DNA of 64,000 nucleotides from Thalassomonas viridans (GTDB lineage Bacteria; Pseudomonadota; Gammaproteobacteria; Enterobacterales; Alteromonadaceae): NCBI RefSeq assembly GCF_000948985.2, contig NZ_CP059734.1, positions 1,154,662 to 1,218,661 of the forward strand, read 5' to 3'. Shown piece by piece: positions 37,174 to 46,683 of this stretch (position 1 is its first letter; each line of letters starts with the position of its first letter). The notes under the pieces were generated by a model. It saw only the letters and a program-made list of their open reading frames with translations, ran no database searches and was not told where the DNA came from. The position numbers and the translations under genes were made by a program.

Positions 37174-37602
37174 TTATAAATCTACCTGATCAATGTTGTT
37201 TACAAAGGGACTGGCTTTTAAGCTAGCCATAGCAAAGATGAATACGCCGTATATGTTTATTTTTAAGGCAATAACCCAGGAGGAAAAAGAGTCATAATTG
37301 GTTATTCTTTCCGGATAAAGCAAAACAAGAAAATGTGGCATAACCCCCCTTATGAATAAAGCGAGTGTCAAAATACTTGTTAAGTAAAAATATGTCCGGA
37401 ACTTACCTGATTGACCCAATATTACAGTCAGAAAAAATGGCGATAATAAGACCAGTGAAAGTAAAGGGTTAGACTTATATAGCGGTGCATTATCATGGGC
37501 AATTCGGTATAGGCTTACCAGGTTATAAAGTACTGCGAGCAATAACCAAATATATTGTGCAAGAATATACTTTTTAATTGTGTTTAAGTTGGGGATTGTC
37601 AT
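37174..37602 (-). CDS. Four-helix membrane protein of unknown function
   Basis: A 142-aa integral membrane protein with four hydrophobic segments (about 15-35, 45-62, 70-92 and 106-128). No family recognised. Its ATG overlaps the stop of the preceding peptidase-remnant gene by four bases, and the M24 gene follows after one base, so it is firmly inside the operon. It may serve in transport of the imported peptide across the inner membrane, but it is short for a carrier. Confidence 0.65.
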   Translation of the reverse strand: MTIPNLNTIKKYILAQYIWLLLAVLYNLVSLYRIAHDNAPLYKSNPLLSLVLLSPFFLTVILGQSGKFRTYFYLTSILTLALFIRGVMPHFLVLLYPERITNYDSFSSWVIALKINIYGVFIFAMASLKASPFVNNIDQVDL

Positions 37603-38132
37603 AAGGCTACTCTATCTGTTGCTATATGCATCATTGATTGTTCGAGGCGTTGTACGAAACCAGGCGCTTGCACTGTTTTGAATTCGGCCGCATATTCATT
37701 AAGCAATAATGGCCACTTAACCCGAGTACTTGAAGCCAAGGCTACATTCAAGGTTTCAGGGTATTTATGGCTATAAGTTATTGCCAGGGTACCACCATAG
37801 CTTCGGTGTTCCGCTGCCATGAAAATAACCTCGTCAGGACTGCCATATATCCGGTAAAGCGATATCAGCTTTTCTTCCGTGGTGCCGGTTTCGTTACCTA
37901 AAACGAAGAGTAGCGGAGAATTGCTGGTTGCTTTAGCCGGATAAAGTGTCAGGAGCTGCTGATAAAATTGCTTGCTTTGTAGGTTCTGCGGGTATTTCAT
38001 TTGTGGAACCCATTTTTCAGTAAGCTTATAGCCTGCATTGCCGCTGGCGTCTGGAAGTCCTTTTATGAATAAAAGCAGGGCAATCACAGAGCATGCAACA
38101 ATGAAAATATTTTTTTGAAAAAAGAAGCTCAT
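37599..38132 (-). CDS. Internally deleted S28-like serine peptidase
   Basis: A 177-aa exported protein (signal or anchor helix at about 9-24). It resembles serine carboxypeptidases of family S28 (or the related S37), which cut after proline. LLFVLGNETGTTEEK and the AEHR motif (residues 106-110) match the first beta strands. SYGGTLAITYSHKYPETLNVALASS (111-135) matches the nucleophile elbow, which in the family lies about 60-80 residues further on. The two blocks are fused directly, and the C-terminal Asp/His half is missing. The protein is about one third of family length, so activity is unlikely. Confidence 0.6.
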   Translation of the reverse strand: MSFFFQKNIFIVACSVIALLLFIKGLPDASGNAGYKLTEKWVPQMKYPQNLQSKQFYQQLLTLYPAKATSNSPLLFVLGNETGTTEEKLISLYRIYGSPDEVIFMAAEHRSYGGTLAITYSHKYPETLNVALASSTRVKWPLLLNEYAAEFKTVQAPGFVQRLEQSMMHIATDRVAL

Positions 38133-38138
38133 ATCGGG

Positions 38139-40409
38139 TTAAAAACGGTAAGACAGCGATAAGCCATAGCTTCTCGGCGTATTTCTATTTGCTCCGATCA
38201 CGCCAAAGCTTGCTAACGAGGTTGATACGCTTGTTAAAAAAGATTTATTTGTCAGATTATTAGCAAATAATGCTAACTCCCAATTATTCTCTTCATTAAG
38301 CAAGGTAATTTTGCCGTTAAGTAAAGCATATGACTCTTGCTCAATGCCCGGAGATAAAAAATGCTTTCCTTTATAGCTGTATGTTAAAAAGGCGTTTAGT
38401 TCGCCTAATTGGCCGACAGAAGTTTGATAATCCAGCGAAAAACTCGCCGACAATTCGGGGGAATATAACAATGCCGTGCCAGAGTAATCGGTGCCGGCGA
38501 ATTGATATTCATCATATTGAGTGTCCATCCAAGTAGCATTAATTAAAAACGATAATTCATTATTCAGGTAATAACGGCTGTCTATTTCTAAACCGCTGCT
38601 TTTAGCTTTACCGGCATTGGTAAGCTGCAATAATGTGCCGACAACCTGGAAGATCTGCAAGTCGTCATAGTCCATATAATAAAATGAACCATTAATCGTT
38701 AAGTCTTGTTCAAGCAGTGTCGACTTAAAACCCAGTTCATAGTTAATTACGGTTTCCGGAGCAACAGATTCCCGGGCTTCGGGCACAACCATCAAACCGT
38801 TTGTAGCATCCGGGGAAGGATAACTGTTAAATGCTCCCGATTTGTAACCTTTAGTGATACTCGCGTATAGCAGCGTATCGTCTAATTTATAGTCGACAAC
38901 CAGCCTCGGAGAAAAATCTGTCCATGAATCTTTCACTTTAGTCGCCGCTAAGTCGACATTGCCGTTGGCATCGACAAATTGGTGGGGTGTTGGCACGATA
39001 ATGCCAAACCCGCCAAATGCTGCCGCACCATTTTCATGCAAACCGTTGTCGTAGTTCATTGATTTTTTGTCATAAGAAAATCGGCCGCCCAGGGTTAATG
39101 TCAAGCGATCATTAATATCAAAACTGGTATCGCCAAAAAACGCAAAGCTTTCGCTGGTTGACGAGGTTAAGCTATTTTCTGTAAAAGGAGCGCCAAAATT
39201 AAACGATGTTCCCTGTAACAGGCCTAAATCTAAAAATTTTGAAGTGAAGTCCAGGTCGGCATCTTCTTTATGGGCACTGACCCCCACCAGCCAAAATAAA
39301 GCACCTTCATCAGATGACAGCCTGAACTCCTGACTCATCGAGTTACTTTCTTCTATGGAGAGAATATTTTCACCTATAAAAAGTTCGGTACCGTCATATT
39401 CTCTTGAAGAAGTGGTGGTGTAACCTCTGTAGGTCGATAAAGAGGTCAAAGAAAGGTTGTCAGTAATATACCAGGTAATGTCTAACCAGTGCTCTTTCAA
39501 ATCCCGCTTGAAAACAGGTACATTAACAGCTTGATTGTTTGCCGGGTTACTAAAGGCATCTAAACCGCCATTGACCACTTTTTTATCATCCAGCACCGAC
39601 GTTAGCGGGCTGATGGGAAATACCGACAGGTAATTGTCTAAGTAACCTGCGGTGTCGTCGTAGTCACTCCAGGTATTTGAAAAATTAATGGCGAGATCAT
39701 CTGTTGGTTCCCAAGTTAATTTTAAGCCAGCGGTTTTCCTGTCTTTTTGGTAACCATTTTCATCGGAAAGCGTATTTTTTTGCCAACCATCACTTTGGGT
39801 AAGTGAGCCAAATGCTCTTAAATATAGGCTATCGTCTATCAAAGGTACGTTCAATATACCGCTTGTTTGCCAGCTATTAAAACTGCTGGCTTCTAATTTA
39901 ATTTTACCTGCCAATTCATCGCTTGGTTTCTTAGTCGTTATACTAATTGCCCCGCCAATAGCATTTCGTCCGAAAAGAGTGCCTTGCGGGCCTTTTAGAA
40001 TTTCTACACGCTCGATGTCGAGCAACTCGGTCATGGCGCCGCCTAACCTGGACGCATAAACACCATCAATGTAGACACCAATACTTGGCTCTGCGCCAAT
40101 ACTGGTATCGTTTGAACCTATCCCCCTAATATAAGTTACCGGAAAGGCATCTGAACCTGTTTGTACGCTGATACTGGGTACCATTACCGTGAGGTCGGAA
40201 AAACTACTCGCACCGATTTTATCAAGGTCAGCTTCACCGAAGGCAGACATGGCAATAGGGACATCTTGTATGCTCTGCGGTCTTTTTTGTGCCGTAACCG
40301 ATATAACCTCAACATTTTTATCGCTATGCGGTTGAATATCTTGTGCGTATAAAAAGTGAGTTGTCATCAATGGTGTGAATACCAGCACCAAATTGAAGTT
40401 TTTCCCCAT
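38139..40409 (-). CDS. TonB-dependent outer-membrane receptor
   Basis: A 756-aa outer-membrane receptor. It has a signal peptide (about 1-23), a TonB-box-like EVISVTAQKR near residue 35, a plug domain (QDVPIAMSAFGEADL to GTLFGRNAIGGAISITT, about 45-165) and a beta-barrel ending in the C-terminal aromatic (SYRF). It imports a substrate with TonB energy. It is the first gene of an operon with an S28-like remnant, a membrane protein and an M24 peptidase, pointing to proline-containing peptides as cargo. Confidence 0.9.
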   Translation of the reverse strand: MGKNFNLVLVFTPLMTTHFLYAQDIQPHSDKNVEVISVTAQKRPQSIQDVPIAMSAFGEADLDKIGASSFSDLTVMVPSISVQTGSDAFPVTYIRGIGSNDTSIGAEPSIGVYIDGVYASRLGGAMTELLDIERVEILKGPQGTLFGRNAIGGAISITTKKPSDELAGKIKLEASSFNSWQTSGILNVPLIDDSLYLRAFGSLTQSDGWQKNTLSDENGYQKDRKTAGLKLTWEPTDDLAINFSNTWSDYDDTAGYLDNYLSVFPISPLTSVLDDKKVVNGGLDAFSNPANNQAVNVPVFKRDLKEHWLDITWYITDNLSLTSLSTYRGYTTTSSREYDGTELFIGENILSIEESNSMSQEFRLSSDEGALFWLVGVSAHKEDADLDFTSKFLDLGLLQGTSFNFGAPFTENSLTSSTSESFAFFGDTSFDINDRLTLTLGGRFSYDKKSMNYDNGLHENGAAAFGGFGIIVPTPHQFVDANGNVDLAATKVKDSWTDFSPRLVVDYKLDDTLLYASITKGYKSGAFNSYPSPDATNGLMVVPEARESVAPETVINYELGFKSTLLEQDLTINGSFYYMDYDDLQIFQVVGTLLQLTNAGKAKSSGLEIDSRYYLNNELSFLINATWMDTQYDEYQFAGTDYSGTALLYSPELSASFSLDYQTSVGQLGELNAFLTYSYKGKHFLSPGIEQESYALLNGKITLLNEENNWELALFANNLTNKSFLTSVSTSLASFGVIGANRNTPRSYGLSLSYRF

Positions 40410-40689
40410 GATAGATACCTGCTTATAATAATTATATTCTCCGTGTAAAATATCTTATTAGACAGGCTGGGGTTGTGCGCATATGCGCTTTTTTTATGCA
40501 GAAAATTATTTCTTCTTGGAAGCTTGCTTATTTATTGCAAAAAATGACTTCGCAGGTATGCAGTATCATTCTTATTAAAGCACGCCAGACTAATGCAAGC
40601 GTAAATATATGTTATGTAGATATGAAAAAGGCAGGCTTTTATACCTGCCTAGCTTAAAATGGCGCCATAGATGTTGAACTTAACGCAAA

Positions 40690-41433
40690 TTAAGTAATAT
40701 GAACCGTATGGGATGCATTCTCCGCCACCTGGCTTGCCGGCGTGAAAAAGAAGCCTGACTCGCCTTCTTTGACATTCTTAAGGAAGTTATTAAAGCCGGT
40801 AACGGTTATTTCATCCATTTTATAACGTAATGAATCTCCAACTTGTATTATATCTTTGTGACCTGCCTGCATTATTGCAACGTCCATTGGAGAATGATTA
40901 GCATTATAGAGAAACTTTTCACCGTCAGCGGTAACCTGAATATAAGCGGTATGAAAAAAATCAGCCGGCAGTCCTTCTCCTTTGGCTTTTAAACGTTTAA
41001 AGTTTAAAAAACCGGATTCATTGATATCGGCAAGATTTAAATTATTAGCAGCATTAGCATTATTCAAGCTGGTATACATATGACTGTCGTCATCTATGTT
41101 CATTACTTCTTGAAATCGTTTGGTATAGCTGGTTTTCGCACCAACTTCATGGGTAGTACTTACTACAAGGTCTTCTTCAGCCTGGGTTAATAACCTTTCT
41201 GCTTTGGATAGACACAAAGCAGCATTAAAACAGACCCCCATACTCTTAGGAATTTTACTCATTCTAGCCTGCAATTTCTGCTCAGAAATGGGTTTATATT
41301 CACCGCCACCAAAACAGGCATCAAAAATACCGGCATTAACCTGCAGTGTAACAACACAGGCCAACAAAGATATAACCCGGGTCTTAATCAATTTTTTTTG
41401 CATTCTCACAATCTTCTCCATATTCATTATCAA
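40690..41433 (-). CDS. Exported protein with C58/papain-like cysteine peptidase features
   Basis: A 247-aa protein with a signal peptide (about 15-34). Residues 64-73 (SMGVCFNAALC) and 161-180 (HTAYIQVTADGEKFLYNANH) match, in order, the Cys and the His...D/N blocks of YopT/AvrPphB-type (C58) peptidases: candidate nucleophile Cys68, His161 and Asn177 or Asn179. Family members usually read G-x-C and D-P-N. This is a pattern match only. It lies downstream, on the same strand, of the IS-split exported protein gene, so the two may have formed one operon. Confidence 0.5.
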   Translation of the reverse strand: MIMNMEKIVRMQKKLIKTRVISLLACVVTLQVNAGIFDACFGGGEYKPISEQKLQARMSKIPKSMGVCFNAALCLSKAERLLTQAEEDLVVSTTHEVGAKTSYTKRFQEVMNIDDDSHMYTSLNNANAANNLNLADINESGFLNFKRLKAKGEGLPADFFHTAYIQVTADGEKFLYNANHSPMDVAIMQAGHKDIIQVGDSLRYKMDEITVTGFNNFLKNVKEGESGFFFTPASQVAENASHTVHIT

Positions 41434-41446
41434 TTAATGTTTTACG

Positions 41447-42474
41447 TTATAAGTTACTTATGGTTGCATCGATATATTTGCTGATGCTGTCAAGTTCACT
41501 CTCCGGGTGCGGGAGGGTATTAAAGCTTACCCATTTGTAATTAGGATCAACATATAAGTCTTTTTGTTTAAAGCTGGAGTAGTTCGTTAATAGATCTAAT
41601 TTTAAGTTCAGCAAAACATCGACTATTTTTTGCTTATCATTTGTTTCTATCCTTGCTAGCCGCTCCATATAATTGTAAATAATATTGATAACTGTTTTAT
41701 TGTAAGCCCAATGAATCTTAGAGGCAGCTTGAGTAAATTCTGCTAACACTAAGGGAGTAGCGGTAGGTATATATACCTTTTCTTTAAGATGCGCTTTGAT
41801 GGCAACATCTAACATATGCTTTAATGTGCCGTTTTCAATCATTACTTTAGTCTTGGCTAAATGCTCATCAATAACTGCTTTTGTTAATTTAACCGGCTTA
41901 ATATCACTCTTGGTTAATAACTGTTCATTTGCGGCATTTTTGGCTAGGTTAAAGGCTTTATCAAAAGCGGAGGTAACTGCAGTAGGCGCTTTGTCATGTG
42001 CAAAAAGTTTTCTGACTTTGTAATATGCTTCAGGATCCGAGATGTTAATGCCGGTATGAATCATGTGGCTGATTACAGATGACACCATATAACTGACATT
42101 AACAGACTTAATCAATTCTTTATCTAACTCACCCTCAGCTAAGGAAGCAAAAAGAGGATCTACTATTCTGAGTGTCCAAATCAAACCTTCGATAGTTTTT
42201 TCATCACTATAGTCTAAGTGTCCCATCAGTTCCTGACCAAATTTAAGCCAAGAATATCTCTTAGCGATAATTTTATTATAACTTTCCAGCATTTGTTCCT
42301 GAAGTTTCGGGTAATTACTGAGCACTTCTTCTAATACCGCATGATAATCTGCTGCCAGGGCCTGTTTGTCGTCAAAGGCTTCATCAATTATTTTAGTAAC
42401 AATCGGCTCTAGTGTTGTTCTTGACCATTTTCCTAATGGAAAAAAGTGACTTTGTACACCCTTTGAATAAACTG
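41447..42474 (-). pseudogene. 3' half of IS-split exported protein gene
   Basis: The open frame extends beyond its first internal Met to the IS3 edge at 42474, where it reads TVYSKGVQSHFFPLG onward. Joining it to 43736-44726 with one CTG copy gives an uninterrupted 672-codon gene. This half encodes about 340 residues rich in Lys, Leu and Glu, apparently all-helical, with no recognised domain. Confidence 0.8.
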
Positions 42475-42539
42475 TGAAGTGGTCTAATACAGCCGGACAC
42501 CTCTAATGACATAAAGTATAATGTCCCGTAGAGGTAAAT

Positions 42540-42845
42540 ATGAGTAATAAATCTAAACGTCCAAAGTATTCAGTAGAGTTTAAGCAAGATGCTGTAAAGC
42601 TGGTAACCGAGCAAGGTTATACTCAGCAAGAAGCAGCTGATAGTTTAGGAATTTCACTTAGTGCTATCGGTCGCTGGGTTCGTACAGAGCAAGGCTATCG
42701 TTCACCAAGTTCAGGTAAACAAACCAACACTAACTTAGCTGAACGAGCTGAATTAGAAAAGCTACGAAAAGAAGTCGCTAAATTGAAAATGGAGCGAGAT
42801 ATTTTAAAAAAGGCCGCAGTCTTCTTTGCGAAGGAAAACGAATAA
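42540..42845 (+). CDS. IS3 transposase OrfA
   Basis: A 101-aa protein with a helix-turn-helix (YSVEFKQDAVKLVTEQGYTQQEAADSLGIS, about 9-40) and a C-terminal leucine-zipper region (LEKLRKEVAKLKMERDILKKA). It binds the terminal repeats. An A-rich slippery stretch near 42805-42815 precedes its end and would allow -1 frameshifting into orfB to make the OrfAB transposase. Confidence 0.92.
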   Translation: MSNKSKRPKYSVEFKQDAVKLVTEQGYTQQEAADSLGISLSAIGRWVRTEQGYRSPSSGKQTNTNLAERAELEKLRKEVAKLKMERDILKKAAVFFAKENE

Positions 42846-42892
42846 GGTTTCAATTTATTCGTGAGAATAAGAAGACTTGGCCAGTTCTTCAA

Positions 42893-43705
42893 ATGTGCAG
42901 AGTAATGGAAGTTAGCTCCAGTGCTTTTTATGATTGGTGTAATAGACCTATAGCGCCCGATAATCGGCAAAATAGTTTAGATGAAGATGCCCGTAAACTT
43001 TTCACAGAGCACAGGCAAACACTCGGCTCTAGACGTATGGTGAAGGAATTAATTAAGCTTGGCCATCAAGTAGGACGATTTAAGGTTCGTCGTATGATGG
43101 CAAGATTAGGTTTGATAGCTCGTTACCCCAAAAAATTTAAGGTAACAACTGACAGCGAGCATAACTATGGTATAGCGCCCAACATACTCGCTCGGCAGTT
43201 TGATGTTAATCAGCCTAATCAGGTTTGGACAACAGACATCACATACGTTTGGACCCTGCAAGGTTGGATGTATCTGGCGGCCGTAATGGATCTTTCTAAC
43301 CGCCAAATCGTTGGTTGGGCAATTGATGAACACATGCGTACTGAACTGTGTGTCAAAGCCTTACAAATGGCCTATTGGCGTAGAAAACCCGGTAAAGGGC
43401 TTATCCATCACTCAGATCGTGGAAGCCAATATGCTAGCGATAAATACCGCAAGCATCTAAGAACGATGGGGATGCAAGCTAGCATGAGCGGTAAAGGGGA
43501 TTGCTGGGACAACGCACCAACAGAGCGTTTTTTCAGAAGTTTAAAATATGAGCAGTTAAATTATCAAAGCTTTCGAACTAAGTCAGAAGCCAAGCTCAGC
43601 ATTTTAGATTATTTGGCGTATTACAACAGCAAACGGCCTCATTCAAAACTGGGTTATGTTTCGCCAATGGAATACGAACGAATAAAATTAGCCGATGTAG
43701 CTTAA
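42893..43705 (+). CDS. IS3 transposase OrfB (DDE catalytic domain)
   Basis: A 270-aa frame with the rve/DDE core: TTDITY (first Asp), HHSDRGSQYAS (second Asp) and ERFFRSLKYE (Glu), then the NSKRPHSKLGYVSPMEYE end typical of IS3. Its frame is -1 relative to orfA and is already open from about 42842, so the natural product is probably OrfAB by frameshift. Intact, so the copy may be active. Confidence 0.93.
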   Translation: MCRVMEVSSSAFYDWCNRPIAPDNRQNSLDEDARKLFTEHRQTLGSRRMVKELIKLGHQVGRFKVRRMMARLGLIARYPKKFKVTTDSEHNYGIAPNILARQFDVNQPNQVWTTDITYVWTLQGWMYLAAVMDLSNRQIVGWAIDEHMRTELCVKALQMAYWRRKPGKGLIHHSDRGSQYASDKYRKHLRTMGMQASMSGKGDCWDNAPTERFFRSLKYEQLNYQSFRTKSEAKLSILDYLAYYNSKRPHSKLGYVSPMEYERIKLADVA

Positions 43706-43735
43706 CTAGGTGTCCAGTTTGACTTGACCATTACA

Positions 43736-44726
43736 CTGTGGGGGTTACAGTCGCAAGGCGTATTTCATCTTTTGTTGTTTCTGGTGTGATTTGGGTATCA
43801 TCCCAATAGTAATTTCTACTGATAAAGTAGTTTTCATATTTACCCCCGACATCAACAGGCCGGCCTTTATCTGTACCGACAACAATATCAGATTCTGTGC
43901 TATACCAGTAATCAAGATTAGCCCTCATCGTATTGAGGCTTGCTCTTATAACATCTTTATCTAAAGAGTCTCCTTTTTCTACGTAGGTCAATATATTGCT
44001 ATCGTGATTTTCCCGGGATAGTTTTAATGCTTCTTTACCCATTTCCCTTAGATAGAACATGTTGGCCAGTTTATCAATTGAACGCTTGGTTAGTTCCACG
44101 GAAACCTTTCCGAAGTTTTCTGTGGTTATCTTATATAGCTCTTCAGACTCACCGGATATTACCCTTCGGGTATCATCTAATCCTTTTTCAAGTGCCGTTA
44201 CGTTTGCCGCATAAACTCGGCGTAGGTCTGCATTTTGCTCTTTGAGTTGATCAACAATTTTATCTACTTTAACGCCGTTGTATATGTTTATTCCTTCAAT
44301 AGCCACAAAAGCTGCGGCGCCACCGGCAATTTCCCCTATTGCCTCTCCGGCCAGTTCACCGACGACGGTCGATACTATTTCCGGAGCAACAATACTGGCA
44401 ATATTTAAACTGCCATCAATAATTTCTGATGATTTGTTGCTTTTGGCGCCGTCGAATATTTCATAAGCTCCTATGCCTACCCCTGCTACGGTGCCTATCT
44501 TACCAAGGACATCAACAAATGTTGTAAGCTTAGGGGTAAGCTCTGCAAGCATAGATAACTTAGTCATAGAAGGCAGCTCGGTTTCAGCCAGTCGATCGAC
44601 AGTGGTTTCTACTTTAGTTAAATTGCTCTCTAATGTACTTTTGTCTATTTCACAGACATCGGCCGCTAAAGCCTGATGGCTTAGCAATAGAAATGGTAGA
44701 AGTATTCTTTTCTGATAAGGTTTCAT
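43736..44726 (-). pseudogene. 5' half of IS-split exported protein, candidate helical pore former
   Basis: About 330 codons: a signal peptide (about 1-22, ending ALAAD), a helical segment, then a long Gly/Ala/Ile-rich hydrophobic region (about residues 75-160), then long amphipathic helices. Hydrophobic hairpin between long helices is the architecture of alpha-helical pore-forming toxins, but no family is recognised. The clean frame now ends at TAA within the IS3 end. Without the IS it continues in frame to 41447 as a 671-aa protein. Confidence 0.8.
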
Positions 44727-44963
44727 TTTGTTCCTTTAAATTTTAATGTGTTACAGGGGAGATCTTTAGGGTAAGCACAGGAAGGCAATAGCAAAGTTTT
44801 CGCCATCATTTTCTTGAGTTGAGCAAGCATATTTTAATGATGAACACTAACTTTAATCCGTGTTAAATACTATATGAAGACATTTCCCTATAACGGTTAA
44901 CTGCTATATCAGCGACAGCTATAGCGGCGTTTTTCAAGACAGTTGTCACCACTTGATTAATTC

Positions 44964-46032
44964 TTATGCTGCTTCCTTGACTTCCCGTTCGGGATTCAAG
45001 GTTACTGCTCCAACCTGATCTAGATTTTGTATCTCTCCTGACCAACGTTGAGGTCTTTTGGTTCTCGCTGCTTCCAGTACTTTTCGTCGATCCGCTAGGA
45101 TCGTCCCATCCAATCCCTGATGACGTTGTGAAGGCGTTACAAACTTAATCCGGCTATGCTTATGTTCTTCGTTATACCAGCCAACAAACGTCTGTACCCA
45201 GCTGCGTGCCTCGTCGAGATTTTTAAAACCATGTGAAGGCCAGTCAGGGCGGTATTTCAGGGTACGGAAGGTTGACTCTGAAAACGGGTTGTCGTTACTT
45301 ACCCTTGGCCGGTTATACGAAGGGGTAACACCCAGCTCTTCCATTTTGGCTTTCATCGTCACTGATTTCATCGGCGCTCCGTTATCAGAATGTAGTACCA
45401 GCAGACTTTTTACGGTATGCTCTCGCCAACAGGTGCGCTGGAAGCAATTCGGCAGCCTTCTGTCCACACTCTTGCTCATGCACTTCATAGCCGACGATTT
45501 TCCGGCTGTAAATATCTACAATCATGTATAAGTAAAAATATTGTCCTCTGACTGTTGAAGCACAATAGGTTATATCCCAAGACCACACCTCATTCGGATT
45601 TTCTGCGGTATAAGTCGTTGGTTTATTTACCTTGCCTGGTGCCCGGCTTCTTCCTCTATGGTGCAACTGGTTAGCCTGTTTTAATACCCGGTAATAAGTG
45701 GATACCGAGGCAATATAACGCCCTTCATCCAACAATGCCGGTACTATCTGAGACGGCGGTAGGCTGGCATATTTAGGGCTATTGCAGACTTCAATAATTT
45801 GCTCCCGCTCTTGCTCGGTTAATTTATTTGGTGGTGCCGGCCTTATCGCTGTCGGGCGCTTATCTTCCTGTAATCGACCCGCCGGGGTCCAGCGGCGATA
45901 AGTACGTAAACTTATGCCCACCTCAAGGCACGCCATCTCCCGGCGGGCACCTTGCTGGTAAGCTTCATCAATGAACCCCACCAGCTTTTTGCGCTCTGAT
46001 AAAGGGGTTAATGCTCCTCGTCTTCTTCCCAA
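44964..46032 (-). pseudogene. Frameshifted IS transposase OrfB
   Basis: The rve core is complete over two frames. The first frame (from ATG 46032) gives WSWDITYC (first Asp) and continues to KAAELL. The second gives WREHTVKSLLVLHSDNGAPMKS (second Asp) and NPFSESTFRTLK (Glu), ending at 44964. The change lies near 45440. Either the element is dead or the base call is wrong there. Confidence 0.85.
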
Positions 46033-46505
46033 AGCGCATTGAGCTTTTTTCGCAAAACAAGCAGCGCGGCAGTCTCGGCAAGCGCCTTTTCTTTTTGTCT
46101 GAGTTCACGCTTGAGTTGTTTAATGGCTTTTTTATCCGCCTGAGCCTGCTTGCGCGCTTCTTGCTGCTGGGTTTTGCTGTTTTTAAACCCCTGCATACAC
46201 TCAGCTTTCCAGGTGTGAACCTGTTCGACATATAAGCCTTTTTCCCGACAGTATTGACTTAACTCAGCTTCAGAGAATGAAGCCGTTTCAACGACTACTG
46301 AAAACTTCTCGGCATCTGACCACTGAGCAGGTGGTGTAGGCTTATCTGGCACTGTAAAACCTTTTTCTCTGACTTCTTTCATCCAAGCATATATGGTTTG
46401 ATAATGGATGTCTTGCTCCAGGGCGACCTCTCTCACTGACCGACTTAGTGGCGGGAGGACCTTACGGAGAATAGCTTCTTTTCTTTCTGCTGAATATTTG
46501 GGCAT
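46008..46505 (-). CDS. IS3-family transposase OrfA
   Basis: A 165-aa protein with an N-terminal helix-turn-helix (SRSVREVALEQDIHYQTIYAWMKE), a second HTH-like repeat (FSEAELSQYCREKGLYVEQVHTWK) and a C-terminal Lys/Gln-rich coiled coil. It overlaps orfB by 25 bases in another frame, as IS3 elements do. Confidence 0.88.
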   Translation of the reverse strand: MPKYSAERKEAILRKVLPPLSRSVREVALEQDIHYQTIYAWMKEVREKGFTVPDKPTPPAQWSDAEKFSVVVETASFSEAELSQYCREKGLYVEQVHTWKAECMQGFKNSKTQQQEARKQAQADKKAIKQLKRELRQKEKALAETAALLVLRKKLNALWEEDEEH

Positions 46506-46683
46506 TTCAAACCTTATTTCCGCCCCCTAATAATGCTAACAACTTAAATCAAAGGGGTGACAACAATCCTGCCACAGGGGGATAGTAGCGAATTAGTAAA
46601 GCGTAATATGTGCGTGAAAAAATTATTTTTGTGCACATAAATGAGGATGAGACGATAATTTCAAAGGGCAATTAATATGGCGG

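Larger units (their letters stand above)
42475..43735 (+). mobile_element. IS3-family insertion sequence (1261 bp)
   Basis: Ends are TGAAGTGGTCTAATACAGCC at 42475 and, inverted, TGTAATGGTCAAGTCAAACT at 43735. The 28-base ends agree in about 19 positions, including GGACACCT at the inner end. A 3-bp duplication CTG flanks it (42472-42474 and 43736-43738), as IS3 elements make. It carries overlapping orfA and orfB in the -1 arrangement. It is inserted in the 671-aa exported protein gene. Confidence 0.93.
44942..46564 (-). mobile_element. IS3-family insertion sequence with broken orfB
   Basis: Inverted ends GTTGTCACC(A/C)C...TTGATT lie at 44942-44960 and, complemented, 46546-46564. I could not define a target duplication with confidence. 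It encodes OrfA (46008-46505) and OrfB (46032 to 44964), which is shifted near 45440. It is distinct from the 42475 element: the proteins are not similar in sequence. Confidence 0.8.
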
